Shown: positions 34,681 to 44,309, counted from the first letter of the stretch. The stretch is 64,000 nucleotides of DNA from Rhodococcus jostii RHA1 (GCF_000014565.1 NC_008268.1:5708501-5772500); one strand, 5' to 3'. Notes: generated from the letters alone by a model not told the origin. Numbers and translations: made by a program.

Positions 34681-35457
34681 ATGCAACTCGAAGGAAAACG
34701 CATCCTGGTCACCGGTGGCGCCCAAGGTATCGGTGCTGCCATCGTAAAGGCATACGCCATGGAGGGTGCGACCGTGCGTTCGTACGACCTGAACGAGGAG
34801 GGCGGTAGGGTCGTCGCGGAGGAAGCGAGCGACGCTGGGCCCGGAGTGGTCGAGTTCTCGCGTCTCGATATCACCGACGGTGATGCTACGGAGTCGTTGT
34901 TCCGCAGTGCTGCAAGAGAACTTGGTGGAATCGATGTCCTGGTGAACATCGCCGGTCTGCAGCGCTCCGCGATGGCCGAGGAGATCACCGATGACTTGTT
35001 CGAGAGCATCTACCGTGTGAATGTGCTGGGAACGATTCATACCAACCAATCCGCGTACCGGATCATGCAGTCGGCAGGCACGGGGGCGATCATCAACTTC
35101 GGGTCGATGTCCGGATTTACCGGGGAATTGGCCAACGCAACCTACGGCTCGTCCAAGGGTGCCGTGCATACGTGGACCAGGACTGTCGCCCGTGAATGGG
35201 GTCCATCCGGAATCCGCGTCAATGCTGTTCTGCCCTATGTAAACACACCGATGTTCGACAAATACACCAACTCGCTGGGGCCGGAAGAGCTTGCCGCCTA
35301 TCAGGAACAGCTCCGCAAGGACATTCCGCTCGGTGGAACGTTCGGAAACGCCGAACGCGATCTGGCTCCGGTGCTCGTATTCCTGGCGAGCGACGCGTCG
35401 CACTTCATCACCGGTCAGCTGCTTCCGGTCGACGGAGGATTTGCAGCCGTACGGTAG
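34681..35457 (+). CDS. Short-chain dehydrogenase/reductase
   Basis: 258 residues, classical SDR: cofactor motif TGGAQGIG, NIAG, and the catalytic Ser-Tyr-Lys with YGSSKGA. The C terminus FITGQLLPVDGGF is typical. It is a close relative of the SDR at 46.1 kb (same length; both begin MQL and share WGP-GIRVN). It probably interconverts an alcohol and a ketone of the island's substrate. It ends at a strong hairpin shared with the convergent transporter. Confidence 0.9.
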   Translation: MQLEGKRILVTGGAQGIGAAIVKAYAMEGATVRSYDLNEEGGRVVAEEASDAGPGVVEFSRLDITDGDATESLFRSAARELGGIDVLVNIAGLQRSAMAEEITDDLFESIYRVNVLGTIHTNQSAYRIMQSAGTGAIINFGSMSGFTGELANATYGSSKGAVHTWTRTVAREWGPSGIRVNAVLPYVNTPMFDKYTNSLGPEELAAYQEQLRKDIPLGGTFGNAERDLAPVLVFLASDASHFITGQLLPVDGGFAAVR

Positions 35458-35471
35458 CGGAAAAGCTCTGT

Positions 35472-35498
35472 GCCCCCTGGTCCAGTGGACCAGGGGGC
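35472..35498. terminator. Bidirectional terminator hairpin
   Basis: GCCCCCTGGTCC and GGACCAGGGGGC pair perfectly (12 bases) around AGT between two convergent genes (SDR and MHS transporter). Confidence 0.8.
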
Positions 35499-35508
35499 GC
35501 GATCTTCG

Positions 35509-36846
35509 TCAGAGCTCGAGTTCCTCGCGGTGTTGCGAGCGTTGTGCGCCACGAATCGTCAATAGCGCAACAACACTGATTGCTGCACATCCAAGCGTGT
35601 AGTAGGCCGCCGACAGCGGATCACCTGTGGTGGATGCAAGCCAAGTGATGATGTACGGCGCCGTGCCGCCGAAGATCGCCACCGACAACGCGTAGGTCAC
35701 GGATACGCCGGTAGCACGGTTGCGGGTACGGAAACGTTCGGACAGGAATGCCGGCATCGGGCCGCCGACGACGCCGATGAGCAGACCGGCGATCACGAGT
35801 GCCACCAGTCCGCCGCCGAAGCCGAGATTCAGCATGAAATAGAGGGGGTAGGAAAGGACGACCACCGCAACCGATCCGAACATAAGCACCGGGCGTCGTC
35901 CCACGCGGTCGGACAGTGCACCGAACACCGGCATCGACAGCCCGGCGATGAGTCCGGTGACGAGTGCAAGGAAGTAGGACCGCTCGAAGGTCATGTCGTA
36001 GCTTGTCGACAGGAAAGTCGGCATTCCGACCATGAAGGTGTTGCCGACTGCGTTGTACACGACCACGACGCCCATGGTTGCCGCGAGAAACGTCAGTGGT
36101 CGTCGCTCGATGGGTTCCCCGACGGCAGGTTTGCCTGAGTCGACCTCGACCTGGATCTGCTTGAAGTGCGGCGTCTCGTCGACCTTGAGCCGAAGGTAGA
36201 GGACGATGAGGCCCATGGGAGCCGCAATGAGGAACCCGACCCGCCAGCCATAGGAAGCCATGGCATCGTCGGAGAGAAGGACTGCCAGAAGTGTCGCGAC
36301 GCCGCCGCCGAGCACGAAGCCCAAGGTGGTTCCGACGAACGACCAGGAGCCGTAGAGCCCGCGTTTGCCGGAGGGAGCGGACTCGACCATCAGGGACACC
36401 GCTCCGCCCATCTCGCCGCCCGCGGACAATCCCTGGGCGATGCGGCACAGCGTCAGCAGCAGGGGCGCGAGGATTCCGATCGAGGAGTGCGTAGGCAGAA
36501 GGCCGATGCACGTCGTGGCAATGGTCATCAGCACAATGATCAGCGCGAGTACGGGCTTACGTCCCAATCTGTCCGTCATCCGCCCGAAGATCACTGCCCC
36601 GACAGGGCGCAGGAAGAAGGCGAGGGCGAAGAGCAGGAACGTCGAGAGTATCGACGCAGTCGGGTTGTCCGACGGGAAGAACAAGGGCGCGATGATCGGC
36701 GCCATGTAGGCGTAGATCGCGAATTCGTACCACTCGATGAGATTGCCGAGCGAACCTGCGACAAGTGCCTTTCGCGACTTCTGGACGTCGAGCACCACCT
36801 CGGTGCGCGGCGTGGAGCGGACTGTGTTCGGCATGGTGATGTCCAT
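35509..36846 (-). CDS. MFS transporter of the metabolite:H+ symporter (MHS) type
   Basis: 445 residues, 12 helices, with the MHS start NLIEWYEFAIYAYMAPIIAP, motif A GRMTDRLGRKPVL and its repeat GALSDRVGRRPVL, and RIAQGLSAGGEMGGA. MHS members import organic acids, betaines or aromatic acids with protons. Divergence from the Baeyer-Villiger enzyme, with four or more candidate operators in the shared promoter, indicates that it imports the island's substrate. Confidence 0.9.
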   Translation of the reverse strand: MDITMPNTVRSTPRTEVVLDVQKSRKALVAGSLGNLIEWYEFAIYAYMAPIIAPLFFPSDNPTASILSTFLLFALAFFLRPVGAVIFGRMTDRLGRKPVLALIIVLMTIATTCIGLLPTHSSIGILAPLLLTLCRIAQGLSAGGEMGGAVSLMVESAPSGKRGLYGSWSFVGTTLGFVLGGGVATLLAVLLSDDAMASYGWRVGFLIAAPMGLIVLYLRLKVDETPHFKQIQVEVDSGKPAVGEPIERRPLTFLAATMGVVVVYNAVGNTFMVGMPTFLSTSYDMTFERSYFLALVTGLIAGLSMPVFGALSDRVGRRPVLMFGSVAVVVLSYPLYFMLNLGFGGGLVALVIAGLLIGVVGGPMPAFLSERFRTRNRATGVSVTYALSVAIFGGTAPYIITWLASTTGDPLSAAYYTLGCAAISVVALLTIRGAQRSQHREELEL

Positions 36847-36916
36847 TCGGGTGAGTGTCGCCAGAGGCCTGTGCCCCGGGTCCGACGTATGTATGTGACG
36901 ACTGACACACGGAAAT

Positions 36917-37050
36917 CAACACGAATGTTGCCCGCCTGGGCTGACGTTGTCAACGTTTGTGTAGATGGGCGCATCTTTTGCAACGCGGGCGTTGACAACT
37001 CTCCGCGACGGCTGCCACCATGAGTCGAAGGCTTTTCAACGTCCATGTTG
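36917..37050. promoter_or_regulatory. Cluster of CAAC-N6-GTTG operators in a divergent promoter
   Basis: Three exact palindromes: CAAC-ACGAAT-GTTG (36917), CAAC-GCGGGC-GTTG (36981) and CAAC-GTCCAT-GTTG (37037, extended to TTCAAC/GTTGAA). A reversed arrangement ACGTTG-T-CAACGT lies at 36944. They are likely bound by the island's TetR protein and control the importer and the monooxygenase together. Confidence 0.7.
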
Positions 37051-37119
37051 AAAGTTCGTGATCTCGGCGAGGAGCGACTCACAGCTCCGGACGCCGCACT
37101 CGACGCGAGAGGTGCTCAG

Positions 37120-39078
37120 ATGAAGGCAGCGCAGCAGGTCCAGGAGGCAGGCGCAGCAACCGACGATCGAATCAATCCCGATCGGCTCACCGAATCCGAG
37201 ATTCGAACCGCGGTTGCACGGGCAAATGTGCCCTCGCTGCTCATGGTCGTGTTCCAGACGACGGGTGACGAGAAGTGGCTGGCAGCGCCATACAGGCCGA
37301 CGAGAGGCAAAGGTCTCGGCGACCACGACTCGGGCGGTCTCGAGGAGCCGATTCAGGATGAGATCAGGGAGGCCGCGGTCAAGGCCATCCTCGACTTGCA
37401 GAACGGCGCTCTTCCTGCGGTGGAGACTCCCTCTCCGGAACTGACGGTGCGGATGATCAGTGTCTGCACGGGCGAAGAAGTGGGGGAGGAGTACGGACCC
37501 ATGCTATCTCTCGAGCTCGCTCGCCGTGCCGCGCCCGACGCTCCGAGCCTCGCACTGGAGCCTGTCGATGCACCGGAAGGATACTCGGTGGTCGTCATCG
37601 GTACAGGCGTTGCGGGAATAGCTGCGGCGCAACAGCTCGAGGACATGGGCATCGACTATGTCATTCTGGAGAAGCAGCCGGAGGCCGGCGGAAACTGGTG
37701 GCAGAATACGTATCCCGGCGCGGGTGTCGATACGCCCAGTCACCTGTACTCGTTCTCATTCGCGAAGAACGACTGGACGACACACTTCGAACTCCGCAAC
37801 GAACTGCAGGCCTACTTCGGAGCCGTGCTGAAGGACCTCGGTGCCGGCGAGCGTGTTCGTTATGGAACCGAGGTGCGGTCGACGCGGTATGACGAAGCCG
37901 CCGCGCAGTGGTCAGTCGACATGATCAATCCCGATGGCTCGTCGTCGACGCTGAGGGCCGATGTGGTGATCAGTGCGGTGGGAGTGTTGAATCGCCCGAA
38001 GACGCCGAACGTCCCTGGGATGGACAGCTTCACCGGAACGAGTTTCCATTCGGCTGCGTGGCCCGACGATCTCGATCTGGATGGCAAGCGTGTTGCTATC
38101 GTGGGCACGGGTGCCAGCTCCATGCAGATCGCACCGGCCATCGCGGACCGCGTCGCCCATCTCAGTATCTACCAGCGCTCGCCGCAATGGGTCGCGCCGT
38201 TCGAGAAGTTCCGCGCCCCGATACCCATGGAACTGCGCCGCCTCATGCAAACCTGCCCGATCTACCACAGCTGGTACTGGATTCGCTTGTTCTGGCAGTT
38301 CGGCGACAAGGTGATCGAGTCGCTGCGCGTCGACCCGGAATGGGAGCATCCCGAACGCTCGGTGAACGCCCGCAACGATGCCCATCGAGAGTACTTCACG
38401 CGGTACATCACGTCGCAGGTCGGAGATCGAACGGATCTGCTCGACAAGGTGATGCCCGACTACCCGCCGTTCGGCAAGCGGATTCTGCTCGACAACGGCT
38501 GGTACTCGACTCTGCGCAAGGACAACGTCGACCTCGTCGACAGGTCCGTCACCGCTGTCCGCCCGGAGGGCCTGGTCGACGATCAGGGCGCTGAGAACGA
38601 CGTGGACGTGATCGTGTGGGCCACCGGATTCGAAGCAGCACGATTCGTGAGTTCCATGGACGTCGTGGGAATGGACGGCCGAACGCTCCGTGAGGTCTGG
38701 AACGACGACGACCCCAAGGCCTACCTCGGTGTGTCGGTTCCAGGGTTCCCCAACTTCTTCATGCTTGGTGGTCCCAACTCGTTCCCGGGTAGCGGCAGCT
38801 TCATGTTCTTCATGGAGGTCCAGATGCGCTACATCCGTGGGCTACTGACAGAGATGTTCAAGAAGGGAATCAAGGCGATCGATGCGCGCCCCGAGGCGAA
38901 CGAGGAGTACAACGAGCTGGTGGACTCGACTCATGCACGCACGGTCTGGACGCATCGTGGAATGTCGACGTACTACCGGAACTCGCACGGACGGGTGGTG
39001 TTCGTGATGCCGTTCCTCAACGTCGAGTACTGGCAGATGACGCGGCGCCCTGATCTGGAGAACTACACCGCGCGATAG
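37120..39078 (+). CDS. Baeyer-Villiger monooxygenase (HAPMO-like, FAD/NADPH)
   Basis: 652 residues. An N-terminal extension of about 150 residues, as in 4-hydroxyacetophenone monooxygenase, precedes the FAD site GTGVAG (161-166), the Baeyer-Villiger fingerprint FTGTSFHSAAWP (304-315, pattern FxGxxxHxxxWP) and the NADPH site GTGASSMQIAPAI. It inserts oxygen next to a carbonyl to make an ester or lactone. The start is the internal ATG behind GAGAGG; an earlier ATG at 37045 lies inside an operator palindrome and is rejected. The substrate may be a cyclic or aryl ketone. Confidence 0.9.
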   Translation: MKAAQQVQEAGAATDDRINPDRLTESEIRTAVARANVPSLLMVVFQTTGDEKWLAAPYRPTRGKGLGDHDSGGLEEPIQDEIREAAVKAILDLQNGALPAVETPSPELTVRMISVCTGEEVGEEYGPMLSLELARRAAPDAPSLALEPVDAPEGYSVVVIGTGVAGIAAAQQLEDMGIDYVILEKQPEAGGNWWQNTYPGAGVDTPSHLYSFSFAKNDWTTHFELRNELQAYFGAVLKDLGAGERVRYGTEVRSTRYDEAAAQWSVDMINPDGSSSTLRADVVISAVGVLNRPKTPNVPGMDSFTGTSFHSAAWPDDLDLDGKRVAIVGTGASSMQIAPAIADRVAHLSIYQRSPQWVAPFEKFRAPIPMELRRLMQTCPIYHSWYWIRLFWQFGDKVIESLRVDPEWEHPERSVNARNDAHREYFTRYITSQVGDRTDLLDKVMPDYPPFGKRILLDNGWYSTLRKDNVDLVDRSVTAVRPEGLVDDQGAENDVDVIVWATGFEAARFVSSMDVVGMDGRTLREVWNDDDPKAYLGVSVPGFPNFFMLGGPNSFPGSGSFMFFMEVQMRYIRGLLTEMFKKGIKAIDARPEANEEYNELVDSTHARTVWTHRGMSTYYRNSHGRVVFVMPFLNVEYWQMTRRPDLENYTAR

Positions 39079-39092
39079 CGCACCGAGGACAT

Positions 39093-39121
39093 TGCCCCGG
39101 AACCGAATCGGTTCCGGGGCA
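39093..39121. terminator. Bidirectional terminator hairpin
   Basis: TGCCCCGGAACCG and CGGTTCCGGGGCA pair over 13 bases around AAT, between the convergent monooxygenase and carboxylase genes. Confidence 0.85.
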
Positions 39122-39141
39122 GATTCGTTCGAGGATGACCG

Positions 39142-42100
39142 TTACCACGCGTCGATGCGCCTGCGAACCTGAGTCGGGCGGTCGGGACGCGGAGCGGCGA
39201 GGACATCGACGATCCGTGAGCGAGTCGAGGCGGGATCGATGACGTCATCGATCTCGAACACGGACGCCGCATTGACGGCCTTGCCCTGCGCCACGTAGTC
39301 CTCGAGGTGCTGTTGGTAGATGCGCTCCCGTTCCTCGGCGTCCTCGATCGCAGCCAGCTCACGACGATAGCCGAGACTGACGGCCCCCTCCGGGCCCATG
39401 GCACCGAGTTCGGCCGACGGCCATGCCACGATGGTGTCCGGGACGCGGAAGCTTCCGCCTGCCATGGCCTGGCCGCCCAGTCCGAATGCCTTGCGGACGA
39501 TCACCGTACAGAACGGAACGGTGAGAGCAGGCGCTGTGACGAAAAGCCGGCTCACATGACGTACCGAGGCGGTGCGTTCGGCGTCGGGTCCGACCAGGAA
39601 ACCGGCTGTGTCACAGAGCGAGAGAACAGCGAGGCCGTACGCCTCGCACAGTTGCAGGAACCTGGTCATCTTGTCGGCTTCGGCGCTGCCGATCGTGCCG
39701 CCTGCACGGCTGCCGTCGTTGGCAACGAGCCCAATGGGATGTCCCTCGATCCGGACCAGCGCAGTGATCAAGCCGACGGCGAATCCGCGTCGGAGTTCGA
39801 GAACGGATCCCTCGTCTGCAATGGTGTCGATCAACGTGCGGATGTCGAACGGCCGATTGCGTCGTTCGGGGACGATGTGGCGCAAGATTCGCTGGTCCGC
39901 GGCGGTCCACTCGATCTTCGGGCCGGCGAAGTATCCGAGATATCGCCGTGCGACGTCGACTGCCTCCGATTCGTCGGCCACGACGATGTCGATGACCCCG
40001 TTGGCCTCCTGGACGGACACCGGCCCGATGTCGTCCGCGGCGAACACTCCGAGGCCGCCCCCTTCGATCATGGCGGGCCCGCCGAGGCCGATCGACGAAT
40101 CACGAGTCGCGACGATGACATCGCACGATCCCAGCAGCGCAGCATTTCCGGCGAAACAGCGACCGGACGCGATCCCCACGGTCGGAACCGAACCGTTGAG
40201 CCGTCCGAGTGCGACGAATGTCCCGAGATCCATCCTCGTCGCCCGAGACATGTCGTCGGTGTCGCCGGGGCGGCCCCCGCCACCTTCGGCGAACAGAACT
40301 ACCGGCGTTCCTCTGCGGCCTGCCAGCTCGAACATTCGCTCGGCCTTCTTGTGGCTCTGAAGGCCCTGGGTTCCGGCGAGCACCGTGTAGTCGTACGCGA
40401 GCACTGCCACCGGCCGTCCGGCGACCCTTCCGAAGCCCGCGACCAGGCCGTCTGCCGGCGTTTCGGATTCGAGTTCGTCCAGAGACCTCCGTCGTCGCTG
40501 CGCAGCCACGACCAGAGATCCGTGCTCGTGAAAGCTCCCTTCGTCGACGAGATGGTCGACGTTTTCGCGCGCCGTGCGTTTGCCGCGCTCGTGCCGACGT
40601 TCGATCGCCGCCGGACGCGACTCGTCCAGTGTTCGGCGCTGCCGTGCTTCGATCTCGGCAAGGTCCGTGCGCTCGGCCGTGACGTTCACGCCGATGGGGT
40701 CTGTCGATGCGTCGTCCTGACTCACATCGAGCCTCAGGGTCACGAGCAACTGGCCGGCTGTCACGGTATCGCCGACCGCAATCCACACGTCGGCGACGCG
40801 CCCTGCTGTTGTCGCGCTGACGTCGGTCTCCATCTTCATGGCTTCGAGCGTGATCAGCGCGTCGCCGTTTCGCACGACCTGTCCCGGCACCGCGGCCGTC
40901 GCGACGACGGTGCCCGGCGACGGGGCCCGCAGATCGAGTTGTGTCACCGGCTCCGCCGGTGAATCCGGTATCGAGAGTGTTGCCAGATGATCGTCGATCG
41001 TTCGTGTCGTCACCGTGCCGGACCGGAACTCGTGACTGCCCAGCAGCCACGCCGACGTCGTGACGTCGGTATCCATGTCGTCCAGGGTCAGATCCGAGAG
41101 TGCATGGATCAGTTCTGCTGCGGCTGAGCCGAAGTGGCCGTCGTCCCGGTGCACGATGACCTTTGCCAGCAGTGGGTCGTATCCGATTCCCACTCGCATT
41201 CCTACGTGTGCGTGAGAGTCGACGCGGATCGAAGAACCGGACGGAAACCGAACGTCGGTGAGTACGTCGGAGCCATCGGGTCTCGGGCTGCCGGTGACCC
41301 GCGCCTCGATCGCGACACCGTTCGGTTCGCCGAGCGTTGCCGGTGAGAGTTGTACGTCCTCGAGCGTGCGTCCCTGTGCGACGTCGAGTTGCAGACCGAC
41401 CAGGTCGAGGCCGGTGATCGCCTCGGTAATTCCGTGTTCCACCTGGAGGCGTGGATTGGCCTCGATGAAGTACCACCGATCGAGATGGTCGGACTCCACG
41501 AGGAACTCGAATGTGGCAAGTCCCCTCAGCCCGACTGAGGACGCCAACGTCAGTGCTGCGGAGTGGAGTTCCTTGCGAGTGGAATCGGGAAGGTTCTGCG
41601 CGGGTGCGATCTCCACGACTTTCTGGTGGCGGCGTTGCGCCGTGCAGTCGCGGTCGAAGAGATGCATCGGTGTGCTCACGCCATCGCCCACGACCTGGAC
41701 TTCGATGTGCCGTGCGCGCGGTAGGTAGGCCTCGACGTAGACATCGGACAGGCCGAAACTGCGTTCCGCCTCGGAACGGCATCTGTCGATGGCACGATCG
41801 AGTTCGGTGAGATCCTCTACTATTCGCATACCACGACCCCCGCCGCCTGCGGTGGCCTTCACGATTACCGCGCCGGCGGGAAGTGACTGCGCGAACTGAC
41901 GCGCGTCGGTTTTCGATGTGGGACCTGCGGTGGCAGCGAGTACGGGTACTCCGCAGCCGGTCGCGAGTGCACGTGTGGCGGACTTGTCCCCGAGAGTTCT
42001 CAGCGTGTGAGCGTCGGGTCCGACGAAGGTCAGCCCCGCCTCGGCGCAGGCCTCAGCCAACTCGGCGCTCTCGCTGAGGAATCCGTATCCGGGGTGGACC

Positions 42101-42324
42101 GTCGATGCCCCCGACGCCAGTGCCGCGTCGCGAATGGCCGCGACATCCAGATACGCGGCGGGGCCCGTTTCTCGAAGCGGACGTGCATGGTCGGCAGCAG
42201 CGACGTGCGGGGCATCGTGCTCGTCCTCGCTGTACACCGCAATCGTCTTGATTCCGCGTGCTGTGGCGGTGCGGATGATTCGAAGCGCTACTTCACCGCG
42301 ATTGGCGATCAGAATGGACGTCAT
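39142..42324 (-). CDS. Single-chain biotin-dependent acyl-CoA carboxylase (BC-BCCP-CT)
   Basis: 1060 residues holding all parts of an acyl-CoA carboxylase. The biotin carboxylase comes first (about 1-450; ILIANRGEVALRIIRTA, ATP loop KATAGGGGRGMRIV, HIEVQVVGDG). The biotin carrier follows, with biotinyl Lys497 in EAMKME, and then a carboxyltransferase of two crotonase-like halves (about 560-1060; VAVLAYDYTVLAGTQG, LCDTAGFLVGPDAE). Most actinobacterial acyl-CoA carboxylases split these over two or three chains; one-chain forms are known as long-chain acyl-CoA carboxylases. It carboxylates an acyl-CoA with bicarbonate and ATP. The start overlaps the flavin reductase stop (ATGA). Confidence 0.93.
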   Translation of the reverse strand: MTSILIANRGEVALRIIRTATARGIKTIAVYSEDEHDAPHVAAADHARPLRETGPAAYLDVAAIRDAALASGASTVHPGYGFLSESAELAEACAEAGLTFVGPDAHTLRTLGDKSATRALATGCGVPVLAATAGPTSKTDARQFAQSLPAGAVIVKATAGGGGRGMRIVEDLTELDRAIDRCRSEAERSFGLSDVYVEAYLPRARHIEVQVVGDGVSTPMHLFDRDCTAQRRHQKVVEIAPAQNLPDSTRKELHSAALTLASSVGLRGLATFEFLVESDHLDRWYFIEANPRLQVEHGITEAITGLDLVGLQLDVAQGRTLEDVQLSPATLGEPNGVAIEARVTGSPRPDGSDVLTDVRFPSGSSIRVDSHAHVGMRVGIGYDPLLAKVIVHRDDGHFGSAAAELIHALSDLTLDDMDTDVTTSAWLLGSHEFRSGTVTTRTIDDHLATLSIPDSPAEPVTQLDLRAPSPGTVVATAAVPGQVVRNGDALITLEAMKMETDVSATTAGRVADVWIAVGDTVTAGQLLVTLRLDVSQDDASTDPIGVNVTAERTDLAEIEARQRRTLDESRPAAIERRHERGKRTARENVDHLVDEGSFHEHGSLVVAAQRRRRSLDELESETPADGLVAGFGRVAGRPVAVLAYDYTVLAGTQGLQSHKKAERMFELAGRRGTPVVLFAEGGGGRPGDTDDMSRATRMDLGTFVALGRLNGSVPTVGIASGRCFAGNAALLGSCDVIVATRDSSIGLGGPAMIEGGGLGVFAADDIGPVSVQEANGVIDIVVADESEAVDVARRYLGYFAGPKIEWTAADQRILRHIVPERRNRPFDIRTLIDTIADEGSVLELRRGFAVGLITALVRIEGHPIGLVANDGSRAGGTIGSAEADKMTRFLQLCEAYGLAVLSLCDTAGFLVGPDAERTASVRHVSRLFVTAPALTVPFCTVIVRKAFGLGGQAMAGGSFRVPDTIVAWPSAELGAMGPEGAVSLGYRRELAAIEDAEERERIYQQHLEDYVAQGKAVNAASVFEIDDVIDPASTRSRIVDVLAAPRPDRPTQVRRRIDAW

Positions 42325-42902
42325 ACCGCTTGCCGGTCGGCGGCGAACCCGCCGTAACCGCCCTGGAAGAAGATCAGCGGCGACTCGGGTGTGTCGAGTT
42401 CGAGGTGTCGCACACGGCCGACGACGATGTGGTGATCGCCGGCGTCGTGCACGGCATCGATCTCGCAATCGATCCACGCCAGCGCACCCTCGATGCGAGG
42501 CATACCGGAGGGGGTGGGGGCCCACTCGACGTCCGCGAACTTGCCGGTTCCCTTTCGGGCGAGGCTGCGGCAGATCTGTTGTTGCTCGGAGCCGAGCACG
42601 TTGGCGCAGAAGCGTCCGGCCGTGCGGATCTTGGGAAAAGTGGACGACGACTTGTCGGGCAGGAACGCGACCAGTGGCGGATCGAGCGACACCGAGGTGA
42701 AGGACCCGACGGCCATGCCGGTCGGGTTGTTCTCGGCGTCCATGGTGGTCACAGCTACGACGCCGGTGGGGAAGTGGCCGAGAACGTTTCGGAAGCGCAA
42801 GGGGTCTATCGCGTGAAATTTGTCGACGATCACGCCGTCGGGGACAGCGGTGCGCGAGTCGGATTCGTGTGTCTCGACCTTGCCCTCCATTGTGAAGCCC
42901 AT
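42321..42902 (-). CDS. Flavin reductase (HpaC-like FMN/FAD:NAD(P)H oxidoreductase)
   Basis: 193 residues of the flavin-reductase split-barrel family: RFRNVLGHFPTGVVAVTT, GMAVGSFTSVSLDPPLVAFL (flavin-binding) and the late GRVRHLEL. Such enzymes give free reduced flavin to partner monooxygenases. Two luciferase-like monooxygenases in this island lack their own reductase, so this is their likely partner. It is translated with the carboxylase. AAAGGA precedes the ATG. Confidence 0.9.
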   Translation of the reverse strand: MGFTMEGKVETHESDSRTAVPDGVIVDKFHAIDPLRFRNVLGHFPTGVVAVTTMDAENNPTGMAVGSFTSVSLDPPLVAFLPDKSSSTFPKIRTAGRFCANVLGSEQQQICRSLARKGTGKFADVEWAPTPSGMPRIEGALAWIDCEIDAVHDAGDHHIVVGRVRHLELDTPESPLIFFQGGYGGFAADRQAV

Positions 42903-43000
42903 GGTGATTCCTTTCGTCCGTGAAGCCGAGCCGTGCATCGAGGACATATGACTCCCGACGCGGAGACTGATTGCAGCCTCCTCCGGAGCCGGAAATCTGT

Positions 43001-43120
43001 CAACTATGTCGTTGATGCAATCTACGATGGCGTAGATTCAGTAGTTGTGGCCGCGGGGTCGAGGGTTGACATCTGTGGCGCAGGGCACAATGATCGGGAC
43101 AGCGATCTACGCTGACGTTG
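43001..43120. promoter_or_regulatory. Three island-type operators in the divergent flavin reductase/SnoaL promoter
   Basis: CAAC-TATGTC-GTTG at 43001, CTAC-GATGGC-GTAG at 43022 (perfect arms AATCTAC/GTAGATT) and CTAC-GCTGAC-GTTG at 43107 (arms GCGATCTAC/GTTGATCGC, one mismatch). All keep the 6-base centre of the other sites. Confidence 0.7.
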
Positions 43121-43189
43121 ATCGCGAGATGCGGGGTTCGGCCCTTCGGTCGAGTCGCTGGATTTCCTTCACCGCGCAAAGGAGTGCAC

Positions 43190-43699
43190 ATGTCCGACAT
43201 GGAAAGCAGGGTGCGTCGGCTTGAAGACAGGGCGGAGTTGGAAGACCTTGCGGTCCGCTACTTCCTCGCCTCTGATTTCGACGATTTCGACGCCATCGCC
43301 GATGTCTTCGCAGAGAACGGGACGTTCTCGGCTGGAGGATTCCCCGGCGCCACCACCGGCAGTGGGATCGCGAACATGATTCGGCAAGCTCGTACCGCGT
43401 TTGGAACCACCATTCACACGCCGCACTACGTCCTGCTCGAGTTCGTCGACGACGATCACGCGACAGGGCTGGTAGGTGCACACCTCGAGATCGCAACGGG
43501 TGGAACGACGGTGTTCGGCGCTGTGCGTTACGAAGACGAGTACGTCCGCGAAGGTGGGCGCTGGAAGTTCGCGTCTCGCAACATGCGCACCGTGCATCTA
43601 GGCCCCTGGGACGAAGTGGCCACGTCGCTCACTTCGGATTTACCTGTTCGGTGGCCCGGGGCCGAACCTGCGTCCTCCGACTACGCGGTTCGCGTCTGA
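43190..43699 (+). CDS. SnoaL-fold protein (limonene-epoxide-hydrolase/scytalone-dehydratase-like)
   Basis: 169 residues in the NTF2/SnoaL fold: RAELEDLAVRYFLASDFDDF, then AIADVFAENGTFSAGG and EDEYVREGGRWKFASRNMRT. This SnoaL_4-type group contains small dehydratases, isomerases and hydroxylase subunits. It is the first of five or so co-directional genes with a second SnoaL protein, two crotonases and an SDR. An AAAGGAG site precedes the ATG. The exact reaction is not predictable; dehydration or isomerisation of a ring intermediate is plausible. Confidence 0.82.
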   Translation: MSDMESRVRRLEDRAELEDLAVRYFLASDFDDFDAIADVFAENGTFSAGGFPGATTGSGIANMIRQARTAFGTTIHTPHYVLLEFVDDDHATGLVGAHLEIATGGTTVFGAVRYEDEYVREGGRWKFASRNMRTVHLGPWDEVATSLTSDLPVRWPGAEPASSDYAVRV

Positions 43700-43739
43700 C
43701 CGTTCGCACCCGTTGCCGACGGGTGCACTCTGTCCTCGG

Positions 43740-43759
43740 AATCTACATCAATGTTGATT
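43740..43759. promoter_or_regulatory. Island-type operator before the second SnoaL gene
   Basis: AATCTAC-ATCAAT-GTTGATT, with 6 of 7 arm positions symmetric and a 6-base centre as in the other sites. Confidence 0.65.
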
Positions 43760-43826
43760 TCCCGTCTCGTGGCCGAGGCGGGTGATCGAACCGTACATCA
43801 ACAATTCACGCCCCAAGGAGATCGAT

Positions 43827-44309
43827 ATGACTGCAACCCATGAGGTGTCCACCAGGGAGCTCGCCGAGCTCGTGGAGACCGGCAAGATCGAGCGCGTCCT
43901 GTTCGACTACGCCTACAACCTCGACATGAACCGTCCCGACGATCTCGTCGCTTTGTTCACCGAGGACTGCTACGTCGCCTACGGTCCCGACTTCGGCGCC
44001 GACGGCCGCGCCGCCTATCGCGAGACGCTCGACGGCATCGGAACGTTCTTCACGGCAACCAGTCACCACGTATCCAACATCGTCGTCGACTTCTCCGATG
44101 ATCTGACGTCGGCCAAGGTCCGCTCGGTCCTGTATGCATGGCATCGCTACACCAAGGAAGGCAAGGCCGACGGGTACTTCTTCGGCCAGTATCACGACGA
44201 TTTCGTGCGGGACGACGAGCATGGCTGGCGCTTCTCGCGCCGCGAGTTGCGCGCGTCCGGTGTCGTGGACTTCCATGTCAAGAAGCAGATCCCGATCGGG
44301 CGGTCATGA
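43827..44309 (+). CDS. SnoaL-fold protein, second copy
   Basis: 160 residues, NTF2-like: IERVLFDYAYNLDMNRPDDL, then ALFTEDCYVAYGPDFGADG and GWRFSRRELRASGVVDF near the end. It is related in fold to the preceding gene but distant in sequence. Its stop overlaps the ATG of the first crotonase (ATGA), so the two are made together. AAGGAG precedes the start. Confidence 0.82.
   Translation: MTATHEVSTRELAELVETGKIERVLFDYAYNLDMNRPDDLVALFTEDCYVAYGPDFGADGRAAYRETLDGIGTFFTATSHHVSNIVVDFSDDLTSAKVRSVLYAWHRYTKEGKADGYFFGQYHDDFVRDDEHGWRFSRRELRASGVVDFHVKKQIPIGRS

Noticed and set aside
37045..37119. Earlier ATG for the Baeyer-Villiger monooxygenase
   Set aside because: It lies inside the operator palindrome and has no ribosome site; the ATG at 37120 has GAGAGG and gives a length close to HAPMO.
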